Shown: positions 33,679 through 42,941, counted from the stretch's first letter. The stretch: 64,000 nucleotides of DNA from Hymenobacter metallilatus (GCF_003944705.1 NZ_RWIS01000003.1:372001-436000), one strand, 5' to 3'. Numbers and translations: made by a program. The notes: a model not told the origin generated them from the letters alone.

Positions 33679-34656
33679 CTACAGCCCCAGTAGCTCCTCC
33701 GCCGCTCCAAACGCCGACTTGGTACCATGCATTACCTGCTGGCGCAGCTCCGGCAGGCGGTTGGCCACGGCCGGTCGGGCGTAGAAACGGGCTTCCAGCG
33801 TTTCCCGAATGGTTTCCTCCAGCCAGTGCAGGTGCTGCTCCTGGCGGCGGCGCTGGAAGTAGCCGCTGGCCTTGGTGTGCTGCACGTACTGCTCTATCAG
33901 CTGCCACACCTCCGCTACCCCGGCCCCGGTAAGCGCCGAGCTGGTGGTTACCACCGGGCTCCACTGCGAGGCGGCCAGCGGAAACAGGTGCAGGGCGTTC
34001 TGGTACTCGGCCCGGGCGCGGCGGGCGGCCTGTTCGTTGCCGGCATCGGCTTTGGTGATGGTTACGGCATCGGCCATTTCCATAATACCCTTCTTGATGC
34101 CCTGTAGCTCGTCGCCGGCCCCGGCCAGCATCAGCAGCAGGAAGAAATCTACCATGCCGTGCACGGCAGTTTCACTCTGGCCCACGCCTACGGTTTCCAC
34201 GAAAATAACAGTGTGGCCCGCCGCTTCGCAGAGCACCAGAGCCTCGCGGGTGCTGCGTGTAACACCGCCCAGGCTGCGGCCGGCGGGTGAGGGTCGGATG
34301 AAAGCCTGCGGGTGGGCTGCCAGTTCGTTCATGCGGGTTTTGTCGCCGAGGATGCTGCCCCCACTGCGCTGGCTGCTGGGGTCCACGGCCAGCACGGCCA
34401 GGCGCTGGCCCTGCTCGCGCACCAAGTGCAGGCCCAGGGCCTCAATAAACGTGCTTTTGCCCACGCCCGGCACGCCCGTAATGCCTACCCGCACCGAGCG
34501 GCCGGCCTGGGGCAGCACCGCATCCAGCACCTGCCGGGCCAGCTCCTGGTCGGTGGGCAGGGTGCTTTCCACCAGGGTAATGGCCCGGCTGAGCATGACG
34601 CGGTTGCCGGCCAGTACGCCGTCGATATACTCAGCAGGAGAAAAGCGTTTGGGCAC
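33679..34656 (-). CDS. meaB: methylmalonyl-CoA mutase-associated GTPase MeaB/ArgK
   Basis: G3E-type GTPase that loads and protects the adenosylcobalamin of methylmalonyl-CoA mutase. 325 residues. Walker A GVPGVGKST, the effector region LAVDPSSQRSGGSILGDKTRM, switch FVETVGVGQSE and the base motif ITKADAGN are all present, plus the family C-terminal dimerisation helices. Its mutase partner (mutA-mutB) is in this window but 13 kb away, so the usual linkage is broken. It is transcribed towards the pirin-like gene; a palindrome separates it from the next gene. Confidence 0.95.
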   Translation of the reverse strand: MPKRFSPAEYIDGVLAGNRVMLSRAITLVESTLPTDQELARQVLDAVLPQAGRSVRVGITGVPGVGKSTFIEALGLHLVREQGQRLAVLAVDPSSQRSGGSILGDKTRMNELAAHPQAFIRPSPAGRSLGGVTRSTREALVLCEAAGHTVIFVETVGVGQSETAVHGMVDFFLLLMLAGAGDELQGIKKGIMEMADAVTITKADAGNEQAARRARAEYQNALHLFPLAASQWSPVVTTSSALTGAGVAEVWQLIEQYVQHTKASGYFQRRRQEQHLHWLEETIRETLEARFYARPAVANRLPELRQQVMHGTKSAFGAAEELLGL

Positions 34657-34668
34657 GGGTGAAAAAGA

Positions 34669-34780
34669 AATGTGGCGTAAGCTTTAGCTTGCGCCCTGCG
34701 CTGATGAAAACCTGTATTTTCAGCAGTTGGCGGCCGCCCGGCCGCCACTTAACAGCGCAAGCTAAAGCTTACGCCACATT
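34669..34780. repeat. palindrome with 26-bp perfect arms
   Basis: AATGTGGCGTAAGCTTTAGC... (34669-34694) and its exact inverse (34755-34780), separated by 60 nt containing smaller helices (TGAAAA...TTTTCA; CGGCCGC/GCGGCCG-like). It fills the gap between the divergent meaB and DUF5723 genes and ends 6 bp before the latter's ATG. Confidence 0.9.
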
Positions 34781-34786
34781 TTCGCT

Positions 34787-36184
34787 ATGAATCTACTCCG
34801 ACTGACTTCTGCGCTGGCCTTATTGCTGGCGCTGCCCACCGCTGTGCGTGCCCAGAACGAGCTGAGCAACTTTACTGCCACGGGCCGGGGCGGCGTGGCC
34901 ACCACCTTCGCCTCCGACTATCAGGCTATTGGCATCAACCCCGCCAATTTGGGCCGGGTAGGCGGGGCCACCGTGGCCTTTACCATCGGTGAAGTGGGGG
35001 CCGGCGCTGCTTCTCAGTCGCTCACGCGGCAGCAGCTGCGCAAGTTCATCACCGATACCAACCAGCCCCTCACAGCCCCCGAAAAGCAGGCGCTGGCGGT
35101 GGCCTTCAACTCCGGTAACGCGCTCAACCTGAACGCCGACGCCACCACGCTGGCGCTGGCTGTGCAGCTGCCGGTAGTTGGGGGTATTGCCATCAGTAAC
35201 CGGGTGCGCACGGCCGGGCACGTGGGCCTGAACAAAAACGCCGCTGATATTCTGTTTCTGGGCAAAGATGCGCCCATTTATACCAGCACGGCGGCCGGCA
35301 ACGTGCCGCTGGTAACGGAAGCCCTGGCTGGTACTGAAATGCAGTTTTCGGTACTGAATGAGTTCAACCTGGCCTGGGGTACCCGCCTGCTCGATTTACC
35401 CCTGTTCCAGCTGTCGGCCGGGGCGGGCTACCGCCACATTCAGGGCATTGGCATTGTGGATGTGCGCGTGCAGCCCGGCAACCTGCAAGCTTACAGCTCC
35501 ATGTCGCCGGTGTTTGATATTGATTACGGCAGTCTGGCGGCTAACCCTAACTTCAACCTGCGCACCGGCTCCGGCCTGAACCCGGTGGGCAAGGGCCACG
35601 GCTTCGATTTCGGGGTGGCGGCAGAAGTGGGCAAAACTATGCGTCTGGGCCTGGCCGTTACTGATATTGGCCGGATGACCTGGACCGGCAACCTGCTCAC
35701 GGCCAACGACCAAAAGCTGAAGCGGCTGAAATCGAGCGGGGTGGGTAGCTACAACTTCATCAAAGAGGCTGCCGAAATCTTCGCCTCCGGCTCCGACAGC
35801 CTGTTTCAGTATCAAACGGGCCAGGAGCGCCGCGCCGACCTGCCCACCAAGCTGCGGGCCGGGGCCGGGCTGCGCCTGAGTGAGTATGTTGAAGTAGGTC
35901 TGGATGTTACCGTCCCACTCAACGAGGTGGCCGGTAACATCACCTCTCCCTTTGTGGGAGCCGGCCTCGACTATAAACCGGTAAAATGGCTGCGCCTGAG
36001 CAGTGGCCTGACGGCCGGGGCGGGCTACGGCTTCAGTGTGCCGCTGGGTTTCACGCTGGCTACCAGTTTCTACGAAGCCGGCATCAGCACCCGCGACGTG
36101 GCGGGCCTGCTGACCTCTGAGCATCCCTACCTGTCGGTGGCAGGCGGCTTTCTGCGGTTTAAGCTGGGTGGGAAAAGTAATTAA
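34787..36184 (+). CDS. DUF5723-type outer-membrane barrel protein
   Basis: A 465-residue exported protein. The signal peptide MNLLRLTSALALLLALPTAVRAQ is followed by TATGRGGVATTFASDYQAIGINPANLG, the N-terminal 'INPANLG' signature shared by DUF5723/FadL-PorV-like barrels. The remainder is strand-rich (GFDFGVAAEVGKTMRLGLAVTDIG...; VEVGLDVTVPLNEV) and ends in FLRFKLGGKSN. Probably an outer-membrane protein with unknown cargo. The only promoter hint is its position directly beyond the palindrome. Confidence 0.8.
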   Translation: MNLLRLTSALALLLALPTAVRAQNELSNFTATGRGGVATTFASDYQAIGINPANLGRVGGATVAFTIGEVGAGAASQSLTRQQLRKFITDTNQPLTAPEKQALAVAFNSGNALNLNADATTLALAVQLPVVGGIAISNRVRTAGHVGLNKNAADILFLGKDAPIYTSTAAGNVPLVTEALAGTEMQFSVLNEFNLAWGTRLLDLPLFQLSAGAGYRHIQGIGIVDVRVQPGNLQAYSSMSPVFDIDYGSLAANPNFNLRTGSGLNPVGKGHGFDFGVAAEVGKTMRLGLAVTDIGRMTWTGNLLTANDQKLKRLKSSGVGSYNFIKEAAEIFASGSDSLFQYQTGQERRADLPTKLRAGAGLRLSEYVEVGLDVTVPLNEVAGNITSPFVGAGLDYKPVKWLRLSSGLTAGAGYGFSVPLGFTLATSFYEAGISTRDVAGLLTSEHPYLSVAGGFLRFKLGGKSN

Positions 36185-36188
36185 CCGT

Positions 36189-36259
36189 GTCATTGCGCGG
36201 TGAGAAGGACGACGCACCCGCAGGACACTGGCTTGATGCGCCACATGCCTCGCAATGAC
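36189..36259. repeat. GTCATTGCG-type inverted repeat
   Basis: GTCATTGCGCGG at the left and CCTCGCAATGAC at the right. The right part, read on the minus strand (CGTCATTGCGAGGCATGTGG...), is shared over about 33 nt with the element after dnaA (56475-56507). Confidence 0.75.
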
Positions 36260-36269
36260 GGTTCTTGCT

Positions 36270-36300
36270 TTCACCATTTCACCACTTCACCATTTCACCT
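36270..36300. repeat. low-complexity repeat abutting a stop codon
   Basis: CTTTCACCATTTCACCACTTCACCATTTCACC; on the minus strand it begins at once after the TAG stop of the propeller gene (TAG-GTGAAATGGTGAAGTGG). It is the same word set as at 49460-49494. Confidence 0.7.
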
Positions 36301-37399
36301 ACTTCCCTGGCTCCGTGATAAAATTGGGGAGGCCCAGCTTGCTGCGTCGGCCACCGAGCTTCAGGCCGTCGTCCAGGTACTTGGCGGCTTCGGAGTTGGG
36401 GTTCTGGATGACGCCTAGGAACTGGTTGTCTTCGCGGGCCACGTAGATGTTACCATCGGGGGCGCGCTGCAGGGAGCCCACCTTGCGGTTGGCCGATTTG
36501 CCGATGACGGTAGCCTTGCCCGTTTTCAGATCGAACTGGTATACCTGAGCCTGGCCGCCGCCCTCACCGTTGCTGGAGCCATACAGCTTGGTGCCATCCG
36601 GCGAAAATTCCACGCCGTAGGCTTCGGGGTAGGGGGCAAAGGCTTTCACATTCTTTACCTGCCCGGTGGTCCGGTCAAAGTCGAACAACTCATACTTGTT
36701 GGCCTCACGCCATAGGGCCACGGCCAGCTTGCGGCCATCGGGGGAGAACTTCATGGCCCCGATGGCGTTGCGGCCGGGGCCGGCGTGCATACTGCCCACG
36801 TTGCTCATGATGGGCTTACTCTGCACCCCGTCGGCGGTTACCAGGTAGCTCACAAAAGCGTTGGAGTTCCAGCGGTGGGCCACCACCCATACGTCGCGGC
36901 CGTTCTGGTGGCGCACGGCGGCCAGCTTCTCGGCCACCGGCGTAATGAGCAGGGCATTGGCACGGGGCACGTCGCCGAGGCCATTCTCGCGGGTCATGTC
37001 CACTACCGAGTAGCGCAGGCCGTTGGAGCCGCCCTGGGCGCCCACGGTAAATACGTAGAACACGTTGCCGCTGCCGGGGTCAGGTACGATGAGGGCGCTT
37101 TGGGTGCTGGAGTTAGAGCCCATCAGCTTGCGGCCGTTGGGCATTACCTGGTGCTGACGGTTGAATACAAACTCGCCATTGGTGTAAAACAGCAGCTGGC
37201 CCTGCTGATTGGTGGCCACGGCGGAGCCCTCATAGGTAGTCATTTTGCTGGTGAGCAGCGGCGTGGGCGTACCACCATCGGCCGGGAACTGCAGCCCGGC
37301 CTGCTGTCCAAATAGCCAGATGGATTGCTCGCGCTGAGCCAGAGCCGCACCTGGCAGCAGCAACGCCAGCAGTAACGGCAGGAAAGAGAATCGTTTCAT
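36299..37399 (-). CDS. exported beta-propeller (PD40/WD40-like) protein
   Basis: A 366-residue secreted protein. Signal MKRFSFLPLLLALLLPGAALAQ, then repeats of the kind seen in the N-terminal halves of gliding/T9SS-associated proteins (SIWLFGQQAGLQFPADGGTPTPL, MKFSPDGRKLAVALWREANKYELFDFD, VEFSPDGTKLYGSSNGEGGGQAQVYQFDL). No PKD or C-terminal sorting domain is visible, so it may be a shortened relative. The function is unknown. The stop is abutted by a low-complexity repeat. It is transcribed away from the NUDIX gene's 3' end. Confidence 0.75.
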   Translation of the reverse strand: MKRFSFLPLLLALLLPGAALAQREQSIWLFGQQAGLQFPADGGTPTPLLTSKMTTYEGSAVATNQQGQLLFYTNGEFVFNRQHQVMPNGRKLMGSNSSTQSALIVPDPGSGNVFYVFTVGAQGGSNGLRYSVVDMTRENGLGDVPRANALLITPVAEKLAAVRHQNGRDVWVVAHRWNSNAFVSYLVTADGVQSKPIMSNVGSMHAGPGRNAIGAMKFSPDGRKLAVALWREANKYELFDFDRTTGQVKNVKAFAPYPEAYGVEFSPDGTKLYGSSNGEGGGQAQVYQFDLKTGKATVIGKSANRKVGSLQRAPDGNIYVAREDNQFLGVIQNPNSEAAKYLDDGLKLGGRRSKLGLPNFITEPGK

Positions 37400-37464
37400 G
37401 GAGCGAAAAAGGGTGTGCGGAGTGCTAACGTAATTTCATGCCAGAAAGTAGGTAGTGCAGCGAA

Positions 37465-37532
37465 GTGACAGGGTAGACCGTCCTGCTCTATCTGGCGTCC
37501 GCTTGTCGAAGCAGGACGGTCTACCCTGTCAC
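37465..37532. repeat. hairpin repeat with 23-bp perfect arms
   Basis: GTGACAGGGTAGACCGTCCT... (37465-37487) and exact inverse (37510-37532), loop CTATCTGGCGTCCGCTTGTCGA in part shared with the 7137-7251 palindrome. It is followed by ACCTCATCACCTCATCATTA, a low-complexity repeat containing the NUDIX stop codon. Confidence 0.85.
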
Positions 37533-37547
37533 CTCATCACCTCATCA

Positions 37548-38105
37548 TTACACCTCCCATTCGCCAGCCAGCAGCCGCGGAATCAGGGGCTGGATGATGC
37601 GGTAGCTGGCCCCCCACAGCTGGTAGCCGCCGGCCAGCCGGTAGAAGGGTACACGGCGCGGGCCCGGCCAGCCGGCCAGCTCCCATACCTCCTCCGCGTG
37701 GTTGGCCGCATCGGCCAGGTAGCGCAGCGGAATTTCCAGCACCTCATCAATTTCGGCGGTTTGCCACTGCCAGGTTTCTGGCCGGCGAATACGGCCCAGG
37801 AAGGGACTGATACGGAAACCGGAGGGCACCGGCACCGTGGGCAGCGCTGCCAGAATAGCCACGTTGGCCGGAGGCAGGTGTACCTCTTCAAATGCTTCAC
37901 GCAGTGCCGTGGCCTGTAGGTCTTCATCCTGAGGCTCATACTTACCGCCTGGAAAAGCCAGCTGGCCGCCATGCACGCCAAAGGCAGCCCGGCGTACCAG
38001 TACTACCTGCAACTCGCCGGCTGCATCCCGGAAAACGGGCACCAGTACGGCGGAATCACGCAGGTTTTTAGGAATCGGGAAATCATGAAGTGAAAGCTCG
38101 GGCAT
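37548..38105 (-). CDS. NUDIX hydrolase, CoA-pyrophosphatase-like
   Basis: Hydrolyses a nucleoside diphosphate linked to another moiety; the sequence fits the CoA/ADP-ribose pyrophosphatase (NudL/Nudt7-like) branch because of LRDSAVLVPVFRDAAGELQVVLVRRA and HGGQLAFPGGKYEPQDEDLQATALREAFEEVHL, which contains the Nudix box G-x5-E-x7-REAFEE. 185 residues, full length. The C-terminal half (WGASYRIIQPLIPRL) fits CoA pyrophosphatases. The TAA stop lies in a low-complexity repeat. It is preceded at 38105 by GTACTTTGC on the minus strand, a weak promoter-like word. Confidence 0.88.
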   Translation of the reverse strand: MPELSLHDFPIPKNLRDSAVLVPVFRDAAGELQVVLVRRAAFGVHGGQLAFPGGKYEPQDEDLQATALREAFEEVHLPPANVAILAALPTVPVPSGFRISPFLGRIRRPETWQWQTAEIDEVLEIPLRYLADAANHAEEVWELAGWPGPRRVPFYRLAGGYQLWGASYRIIQPLIPRLLAGEWEV

Positions 38106-38147
38106 AGGTGCAAAGTACGCAGCGCTCTGGTATAGCGTTCCGGTAAT

Positions 38148-38903
38148 TTAGTGCACAGCGTATGCTCCGGCGGCCGTAACCGTTACGCTGGGGAGCTCAT
38201 GGGTAGCTTCGAAGGCCTCATACCCGGGGGCCAGCTGCTGCCAGAACGCCAGGTGCGGGCTGGTCATGCGGCGGGCCAGATTATCGGCGGTCAGCTCAAA
38301 CGGGAAAATGTGCACCGGAATACTGGCCTGCCCGGCGCTGCGGGCCTCTACTGCCAGCACGTACAACTCCCGGATGCCTTCATCGGTAATGGGCAGGCAG
38401 CCGATGGTTTCGTGGGAGCCGTGGATGAAAATGTCGTTGCCGGGATCCTGGGGGCCGGCCCGGAACTGGTCGGCGGCGTTGGGGTAGTCGAGGCCCAGGG
38501 AGAGGTGAAACCGGCTGTCGGGGTTGAAGCGGTTGATGGTATAAAAGCCCTCCGGAATCTGCCCGTCGTGGGCCCGTTGCTTCGGCCCCAGCGTACCCGA
38601 GGTGCCCGCCAGCCGGAACGTGCGCAGCAGCACAAACTGTCCTTCACCCTGATTGCGCCCCCACACCTCTACTCGCCGGCCCACTTTAAACGCCCGCAGA
38701 AACAGCTCCAGCCGCCCGGGGGCCAGGCCGTTGCGGCGCAGCAGTGCCCCGGTGGCTGTTTCGTAAGCAGCGTAGGCCGCCCGCACCCGTGGGAATTGCA
38801 GCTGGTTGGCCCGGAAGGTTGGGTTAGGCTCGGGCGTACGCACCGAAGAGCGGGCGGCCAGCGCCACCAGTAGCACGGTTGCCACCAGGAAAAATACACG
38901 CAT
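38148..38903 (-). CDS. L,D-transpeptidase (YkuD) family protein
   Basis: Exported YkuD-fold protein likely to act on peptidoglycan peptides. ATG 38903 gives MRVFFLVATVLLVALAARSS, an N-terminal signal/anchor; the track's 19-residue leader is not preferred. The YkuD core includes IPEGFYTINRFNPDSRFHLSLGLDYPN and the catalytic motif HGSHETIGCLPI (His and Cys). The order and spacing resemble YafK/DpaA-like proteins, some of which remove rather than add crosslinks, so the direction of the reaction is open. 251 residues. Confidence 0.85.
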   Translation of the reverse strand: MRVFFLVATVLLVALAARSSVRTPEPNPTFRANQLQFPRVRAAYAAYETATGALLRRNGLAPGRLELFLRAFKVGRRVEVWGRNQGEGQFVLLRTFRLAGTSGTLGPKQRAHDGQIPEGFYTINRFNPDSRFHLSLGLDYPNAADQFRAGPQDPGNDIFIHGSHETIGCLPITDEGIRELYVLAVEARSAGQASIPVHIFPFELTADNLARRMTSPHLAFWQQLAPGYEAFEATHELPSVTVTAAGAYAVH

Positions 38904-39034
38904 AACAGGGAGAGGTAACACCGCTGAGGCAGCGGCCGGGCTCCTGAAACGGCCCCGCAACCGGTTTAGTATTGTGCTCCGGATATATTCAGCAAGGCGG
39001 ATTATCCTTCCGGCCCGTTTTGCGTACCGAGCCT

Positions 39035-40006
39035 ATGTCTCTTGTTTCCGCCGCCGCTGCCTACCTACCCGACCCCTTAGGCCCCGATTTCGAGCAGCTC
39101 AGCCTGATGCAGCCTCCCGATTATGAGGGGCCGGTGCGGGCCGTGCTGGTGCGTTGCCACCTCAACCCTGCTTCTGCTGCAGGCCGGGCCGTGCTGTACG
39201 TACACGGCTTCAACGACTACTTTTTTCAGCGGGAAATGGCCTTGGAGTACACGGCGCACGGCTACCGGTTCTACGCCCTCGATTTGCGCAAGTACGGGCG
39301 GGCTCTGCTGCCCCACCAGCAGCCTAATACCGTGCGCAACCTCCAAGAGTATTTCCCCGACCTGGATGCAGCCCTGGCCCGGATACAGGCCGAGAGCCAT
39401 ACCGAGGTGCTGCTGAGCGGCCACTCCACCGGTGGCCTTATTACGGCCCTGTATATAGCCCAGCGGCAGCCGCCGCAGGTGAAGGCGCTGGTGCTGAACA
39501 GCCCGTTTCTGGAGTTGCATCAGTCGTGGCTGCGGCGGCAGGTGGCGGTGCCGGTGGCAGTAGCGCTGGGAGCCTACTGGCCCACGATGCCCCTGCCCGC
39601 CGGCCTGCCCGATACCTACGGGCAAAGTCTGCACCGGGCGTACCGGGGCCAGTGGGACTACAACCTGGCCTGGAAGCCCAACCGCGTATTTGCCGTAAAT
39701 GCCGGCTGGCTGCGGGCCATCCGCCGGGGGCAGGCCCGGGTGCGGCGTGGGTTGCACCTGTCGTTGTCGGTGCTGGTGCTGCACTCCGCCCACACGGCCA
39801 CCGGCCGCCGCTGGCACGAGGAGTTCCAGCGGGCCGATATTGTGCTGAATGTGGCCCACATCCGGCAGCTGGCTCCGCGTCTGGGCGAACAGGTAACGGT
39901 ACAGGCCGTGCCCGGAGCGGTGCACGACGTGTTTCTGTCGGCTCCGGCAGTGCGGGCGCAAGCGTACCGGCAGCTGTTCGCGTGGCTGCAAACGGTTATG
40001 GCGTAG
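39035..40006 (+). CDS. alpha/beta hydrolase (serine aminopeptidase S33-like)
   Basis: A 323-residue cytoplasmic hydrolase. VLYVHGFNDYFFQ is the oxyanion-loop region, LSGHSTGGLI the nucleophile elbow (Ser), VLVLHSAHT carries the likely Asp-replacing region, and AVHDVFLS the catalytic His. It resembles monoglyceride lipase/lysophospholipase-like proteins; the substrate is not deducible. ATG 39035 (MSLVSAAAAYLPDPL) chosen over the track's 38972. A weak -7-like word TAGTATTG lies near 38978. It is followed after 28 bp by the DUF4174 gene. Confidence 0.82.
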   Translation: MSLVSAAAAYLPDPLGPDFEQLSLMQPPDYEGPVRAVLVRCHLNPASAAGRAVLYVHGFNDYFFQREMALEYTAHGYRFYALDLRKYGRALLPHQQPNTVRNLQEYFPDLDAALARIQAESHTEVLLSGHSTGGLITALYIAQRQPPQVKALVLNSPFLELHQSWLRRQVAVPVAVALGAYWPTMPLPAGLPDTYGQSLHRAYRGQWDYNLAWKPNRVFAVNAGWLRAIRRGQARVRRGLHLSLSVLVLHSAHTATGRRWHEEFQRADIVLNVAHIRQLAPRLGEQVTVQAVPGAVHDVFLSAPAVRAQAYRQLFAWLQTVMA

Positions 40007-40034
40007 CCAGGAAAATCAGGAGGGCGTAACTAAC

Positions 40035-40481
40035 ATGACTATGGGACGGATGAAAAGATATTGGCTGATGTGCTGGGCGCTGGCACTACTGGCGAGCGGT
40101 GCCCGGGCTCAGCAGCCGGGTTCCGCTCTGGCGGCTGCCATTCGGGCTGGCAAGTGGCAGCAGCGGATCCTGCTTCTGTGTGCCCCCAGTCCCGATAATG
40201 CCGCCCTGCGCCGCCAGCAGGCGCTGCTGCGGCCGGTGGGCCGGGAGCTGAATGCGCGGGATATGGTGGTGCGGGTAGTAGTGCCGGACCAGCTTTCCGC
40301 CCCCGACCAGCGCTACCTGCGGGAGCAGCTGAGAGTGAAAACCGGCGGCTTTGTGTTGCTGCTGATAGGGAAAGATGGAGGGGTGAAGCGACGGGAAACC
40401 GCCCCACTACCCGCCGCTGAGCTATTCTCAACGGTGGATGCCATGCCCATGCGCCAGCAGGAAATGCGCCCGCGCCAGTAG
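40035..40481 (+). CDS. DUF4174 domain protein, exported
   Basis: A 148-residue protein with signal peptide (MKRYWLMCWALALLASGARAQ; ATGs at 40035, 40041 and 40050 are all possible). The DUF4174 block is clear: WQQRILLLCAPSPDNAALRRQQALL, then GFVLLLIGKDGGVKRRE and the invariant ending DAMPMRQQEM. It is thioredoxin-like in predicted fold but lacks a CxxC. The function is unknown. It probably shares a transcript with the upstream hydrolase. Confidence 0.85.
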   Translation: MTMGRMKRYWLMCWALALLASGARAQQPGSALAAAIRAGKWQQRILLLCAPSPDNAALRRQQALLRPVGRELNARDMVVRVVVPDQLSAPDQRYLREQLRVKTGGFVLLLIGKDGGVKRRETAPLPAAELFSTVDAMPMRQQEMRPRQ

Positions 40482-40522
40482 GGCACGCAGCAGTTCCGCA
40501 GGAGCCTGCGTACTTTCAGGCG

Positions 40523-41680
40523 GTGGCTGCTACTCCGGAGTATGATGTGCTGATTGTAGGAGCCGGTCCGGCCGGTACGGCCTGTGCCCTGGGCCTAGCC
40601 GGCAGCGGCCTGCGTGTTGGCCTGTTGGATAAGGCCGCCTTTCCCCGCGACAAAGTGTGCGGCGACGCTATTCCGGGCCCAACCCTACGGGCCCTGGCCC
40701 GCCTCAATCCACGCTACGCCCAGGAGTTACGCGAACTTACCCAGCCTCACCGCACCGATGTCAGCTGCAGCCGGCTGGTGTCGCCGCGGGGCCGGGAGCT
40801 AAGCGTGCAGTGGCAGGCTCCGGCCTTCAACAGCCCCCGGCTGCACTTCGACGAGGCCCTGCTGGTGCTGGTACGCCGTCATACTGCCACGGAAGTGCTG
40901 GAAAACAGTCCGGTGAAAACGCTGGCAGCTACTTCCGTGGGTGTAATGGTAACGCTGGCCGATGGTAGCACCCTCTCCACCCGCCTGGTTATTGGCTGCG
41001 ACGGGGCCAACTCGGCGGTGGGCCGGTGCCTGGTGCCGCACCCGCTTAACCGGCGGCGGCACTGCGCGGCCGTACGCGCCTACTACCAGGGCGTAGCCGA
41101 TGCCCCCGAAACTACCAGTGACTTTCTGTTTCTGCGCCGCTACCGGGCGGGCTACTGCTGGGTGTTTCCAGTGGGCAATGGCCTCTACAACGTGGGGTTT
41201 GGCATGTTGTCGGAGGATATTGCCCGCGAAAAAGTCGACCTGAAACAGGTGCTGAATGAGCTGCTGGCCACGCATCCGACGCTGGAGCCGCGCTTCCGCC
41301 AGGCCCGGCGGGTGAGCCCGCTCCAAGGGTTTGGTCTGCCCCTGGGTGGTGCCCGCCGGCCGCTTACCGGTTTCCGGGTCCTGCTCTGCGGCGACGCCGC
41401 CGCCCTCATTGACCCGCTGCAGGGGCACGGCATCGACAAAGCCGTAATCAGTGGGATGCTGGCGGCGGAGCAGGCCCGGCGTTGCTGCCAAACCCAGGAT
41501 TTCAGCCCTGCTTTCCTGCAGCAGTACGCCCAAGCCGTACACCAGCGCCTGGGCCGGGAGCTGCGCTTCCGCTACCGCATTATGCGCCTGCTGGCCCGGG
41601 TTCCGTGGCTGGTGGAGGCTGCCTTCCGGGCTAGCCAGTGGGCGTGGCTGCGGCGGTGGCTGGTACGGGTAGTAGGGTAG
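40523..41680 (+). CDS. geranylgeranyl-reductase-family FAD-dependent oxidoreductase
   Basis: Flavoprotein of 385 residues. Rossmann motif VLIVGAGPAGTACALGLAGSGL, the family Cys motif DKVCGDAI, GCDGANSAVG, and the second FAD motif LLCGDAAALIDPLQGHGIDKAVISG. Members reduce isoprenoid double bonds or act as menaquinone/archaeol-type reductases; the particular substrate is unknown. The C-terminal end (RASQWAWLRRWLVRVVG) is amphipathic and could touch the membrane. The start is GTG 40523, 42 bp after the DUF4174 gene, likely the same operon. Confidence 0.85.
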   Translation: MAATPEYDVLIVGAGPAGTACALGLAGSGLRVGLLDKAAFPRDKVCGDAIPGPTLRALARLNPRYAQELRELTQPHRTDVSCSRLVSPRGRELSVQWQAPAFNSPRLHFDEALLVLVRRHTATEVLENSPVKTLAATSVGVMVTLADGSTLSTRLVIGCDGANSAVGRCLVPHPLNRRRHCAAVRAYYQGVADAPETTSDFLFLRRYRAGYCWVFPVGNGLYNVGFGMLSEDIAREKVDLKQVLNELLATHPTLEPRFRQARRVSPLQGFGLPLGGARRPLTGFRVLLCGDAAALIDPLQGHGIDKAVISGMLAAEQARRCCQTQDFSPAFLQQYAQAVHQRLGRELRFRYRIMRLLARVPWLVEAAFRASQWAWLRRWLVRVVG

Positions 41681-42000
41681 AGGCCCCCGTTACGAGCCCC
41701 GCGAGAAAGTCCGTGTGCTAACGTTGTTTATCCAATGCACCTTGCCGGACGGAGCCACGCCATTCTGCGTGCCTACTGCCTGGGCCGCACACCACCGGCC
41801 CGTCAGATGCAGCGTACCGGACAAGCTGTTACTCTCCTGTTACAACGGTTTGGCGAACCACGCAGCGCGGACTGTAGTCCCAGTTCCCGCGTACTTCTCG
41901 GCCAGCAAAGCAGAAGACCCCGCTACGGGCAAAAGCCCGCGCTACGAACCGGATTTACCGCTTGCGGAACCGCTGTGCCTCAAGCCGCAAACAGCTGTTT
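41681..42000. other. 320-bp gap without recognised gene
   Basis: Two overlapping ORFs (41715-42020, 41735-42004) have no family features, overlap the SDR stop in part and have unlike composition, so they are not called. Only short helices such as CCCGCTACGGGC...GCCCGCGC are seen. Confidence 0.5.
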
Positions 42001-42792
42001 TTAGCCGATGCTGCGGATAACGCCCCCATCTACCCGCACCGAAGCCCCATTGGTAGCCACGGCTAAAGGACTGGCGAGGTAGGCCACCATGTTGGCTACT
42101 TCCTCGGGCGTGATAAAGCGCTTGAGCAGAGATGAAGGCCGGGCGTCGCGGAAGAACTCGTGCTCTGCTTCCTCCCGGGTTTTACCATTGCCGGCTAGCT
42201 TCTGCAGAAACTCCTCCACTCCTTCGGAGGCGGTGGGACCGGGCAGCACCGAGTTAACGGTTACTTCGGTGCCAGCCGTAAGCTCGGCCAGGCCACGGGC
42301 TACGGCCAGCTGGGCCGTTTTGGTGGTGCCATAGTGAATCATTTCCTGCGGAATCTGCAAGCCCGATTCGCTGGAGATGAATAGGATGCGGCCCCATTTA
42401 CGGGCCAGCATCTGCGGGAAGTACTGGCGCGCGAGGCGCACCCCACTTAGCACGTTTACTTCAAAAAAGTGCAGCCAGTCCTCATCCGTAATGTCGGAGA
42501 AAGGCTTGGGCTCGAAGATGCCGACATTGTTGACCAGAATATCCACCGCGGGTACTTCCGACAACAGATGCTGCACCTGCTCGGCCTGGCCAAAATCCAC
42601 GGGTGCGCCGCGCAGCTTGGCGCCGGGCGTTTCGCGCAGAATGACGGCGCGGGCTTCGCTGATGCGGGCTTCTGTGCGACCAGTCACTACTACTTCGGCA
42701 CCTTCGGCGGCCAGGCGGCGGGCAATGGCCAGGCCGATGCCGGCGGTAGAGCCCGTTACCAGGGCTACTTTGTTGGTGAGATGCAAATTCAT
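42001..42792 (-). CDS. SDR-family oxidoreductase
   Basis: Classical short-chain dehydrogenase/reductase, 263 residues. NAD(P) motif VTGSTAGIGLAIA, structural NNVG (VDILVNNVGIFEPKPF), catalytic Ser in FISSESG and Tyr-x-x-x-Lys in HYGTTK. The Arg in TGRTEARI suggests NADPH preference. The substrate is unknown; FabG-like and glucose-dehydrogenase-like relatives exist. It is monocistronic and divergent from the ankyrin gene. Confidence 0.88.
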   Translation of the reverse strand: MNLHLTNKVALVTGSTAGIGLAIARRLAAEGAEVVVTGRTEARISEARAVILRETPGAKLRGAPVDFGQAEQVQHLLSEVPAVDILVNNVGIFEPKPFSDITDEDWLHFFEVNVLSGVRLARQYFPQMLARKWGRILFISSESGLQIPQEMIHYGTTKTAQLAVARGLAELTAGTEVTVNSVLPGPTASEGVEEFLQKLAGNGKTREEAEHEFFRDARPSSLLKRFITPEEVANMVAYLASPLAVATNGASVRVDGGVIRSIG

Positions 42793-42941
42793 AAGAAACG
42801 ATAACCAGCGTGGAAAGAAGGAGGTTGTATAACCCCACGGCCGCAGGTTTGTCTGCGGGGGCCATCCAATTTGTGCCGGTTGCGTACTTCCCAGGCCGGA
42901 TACCTACTTCTGTTTTTCGCTTTCTTTTACCGATTTACCGC

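Noticed and set aside
41715-42020. Small ORFs in the gap before the SDR gene
   Set aside because: Two overlapping frames with unlike composition and no family features; one runs into the SDR 3' end.
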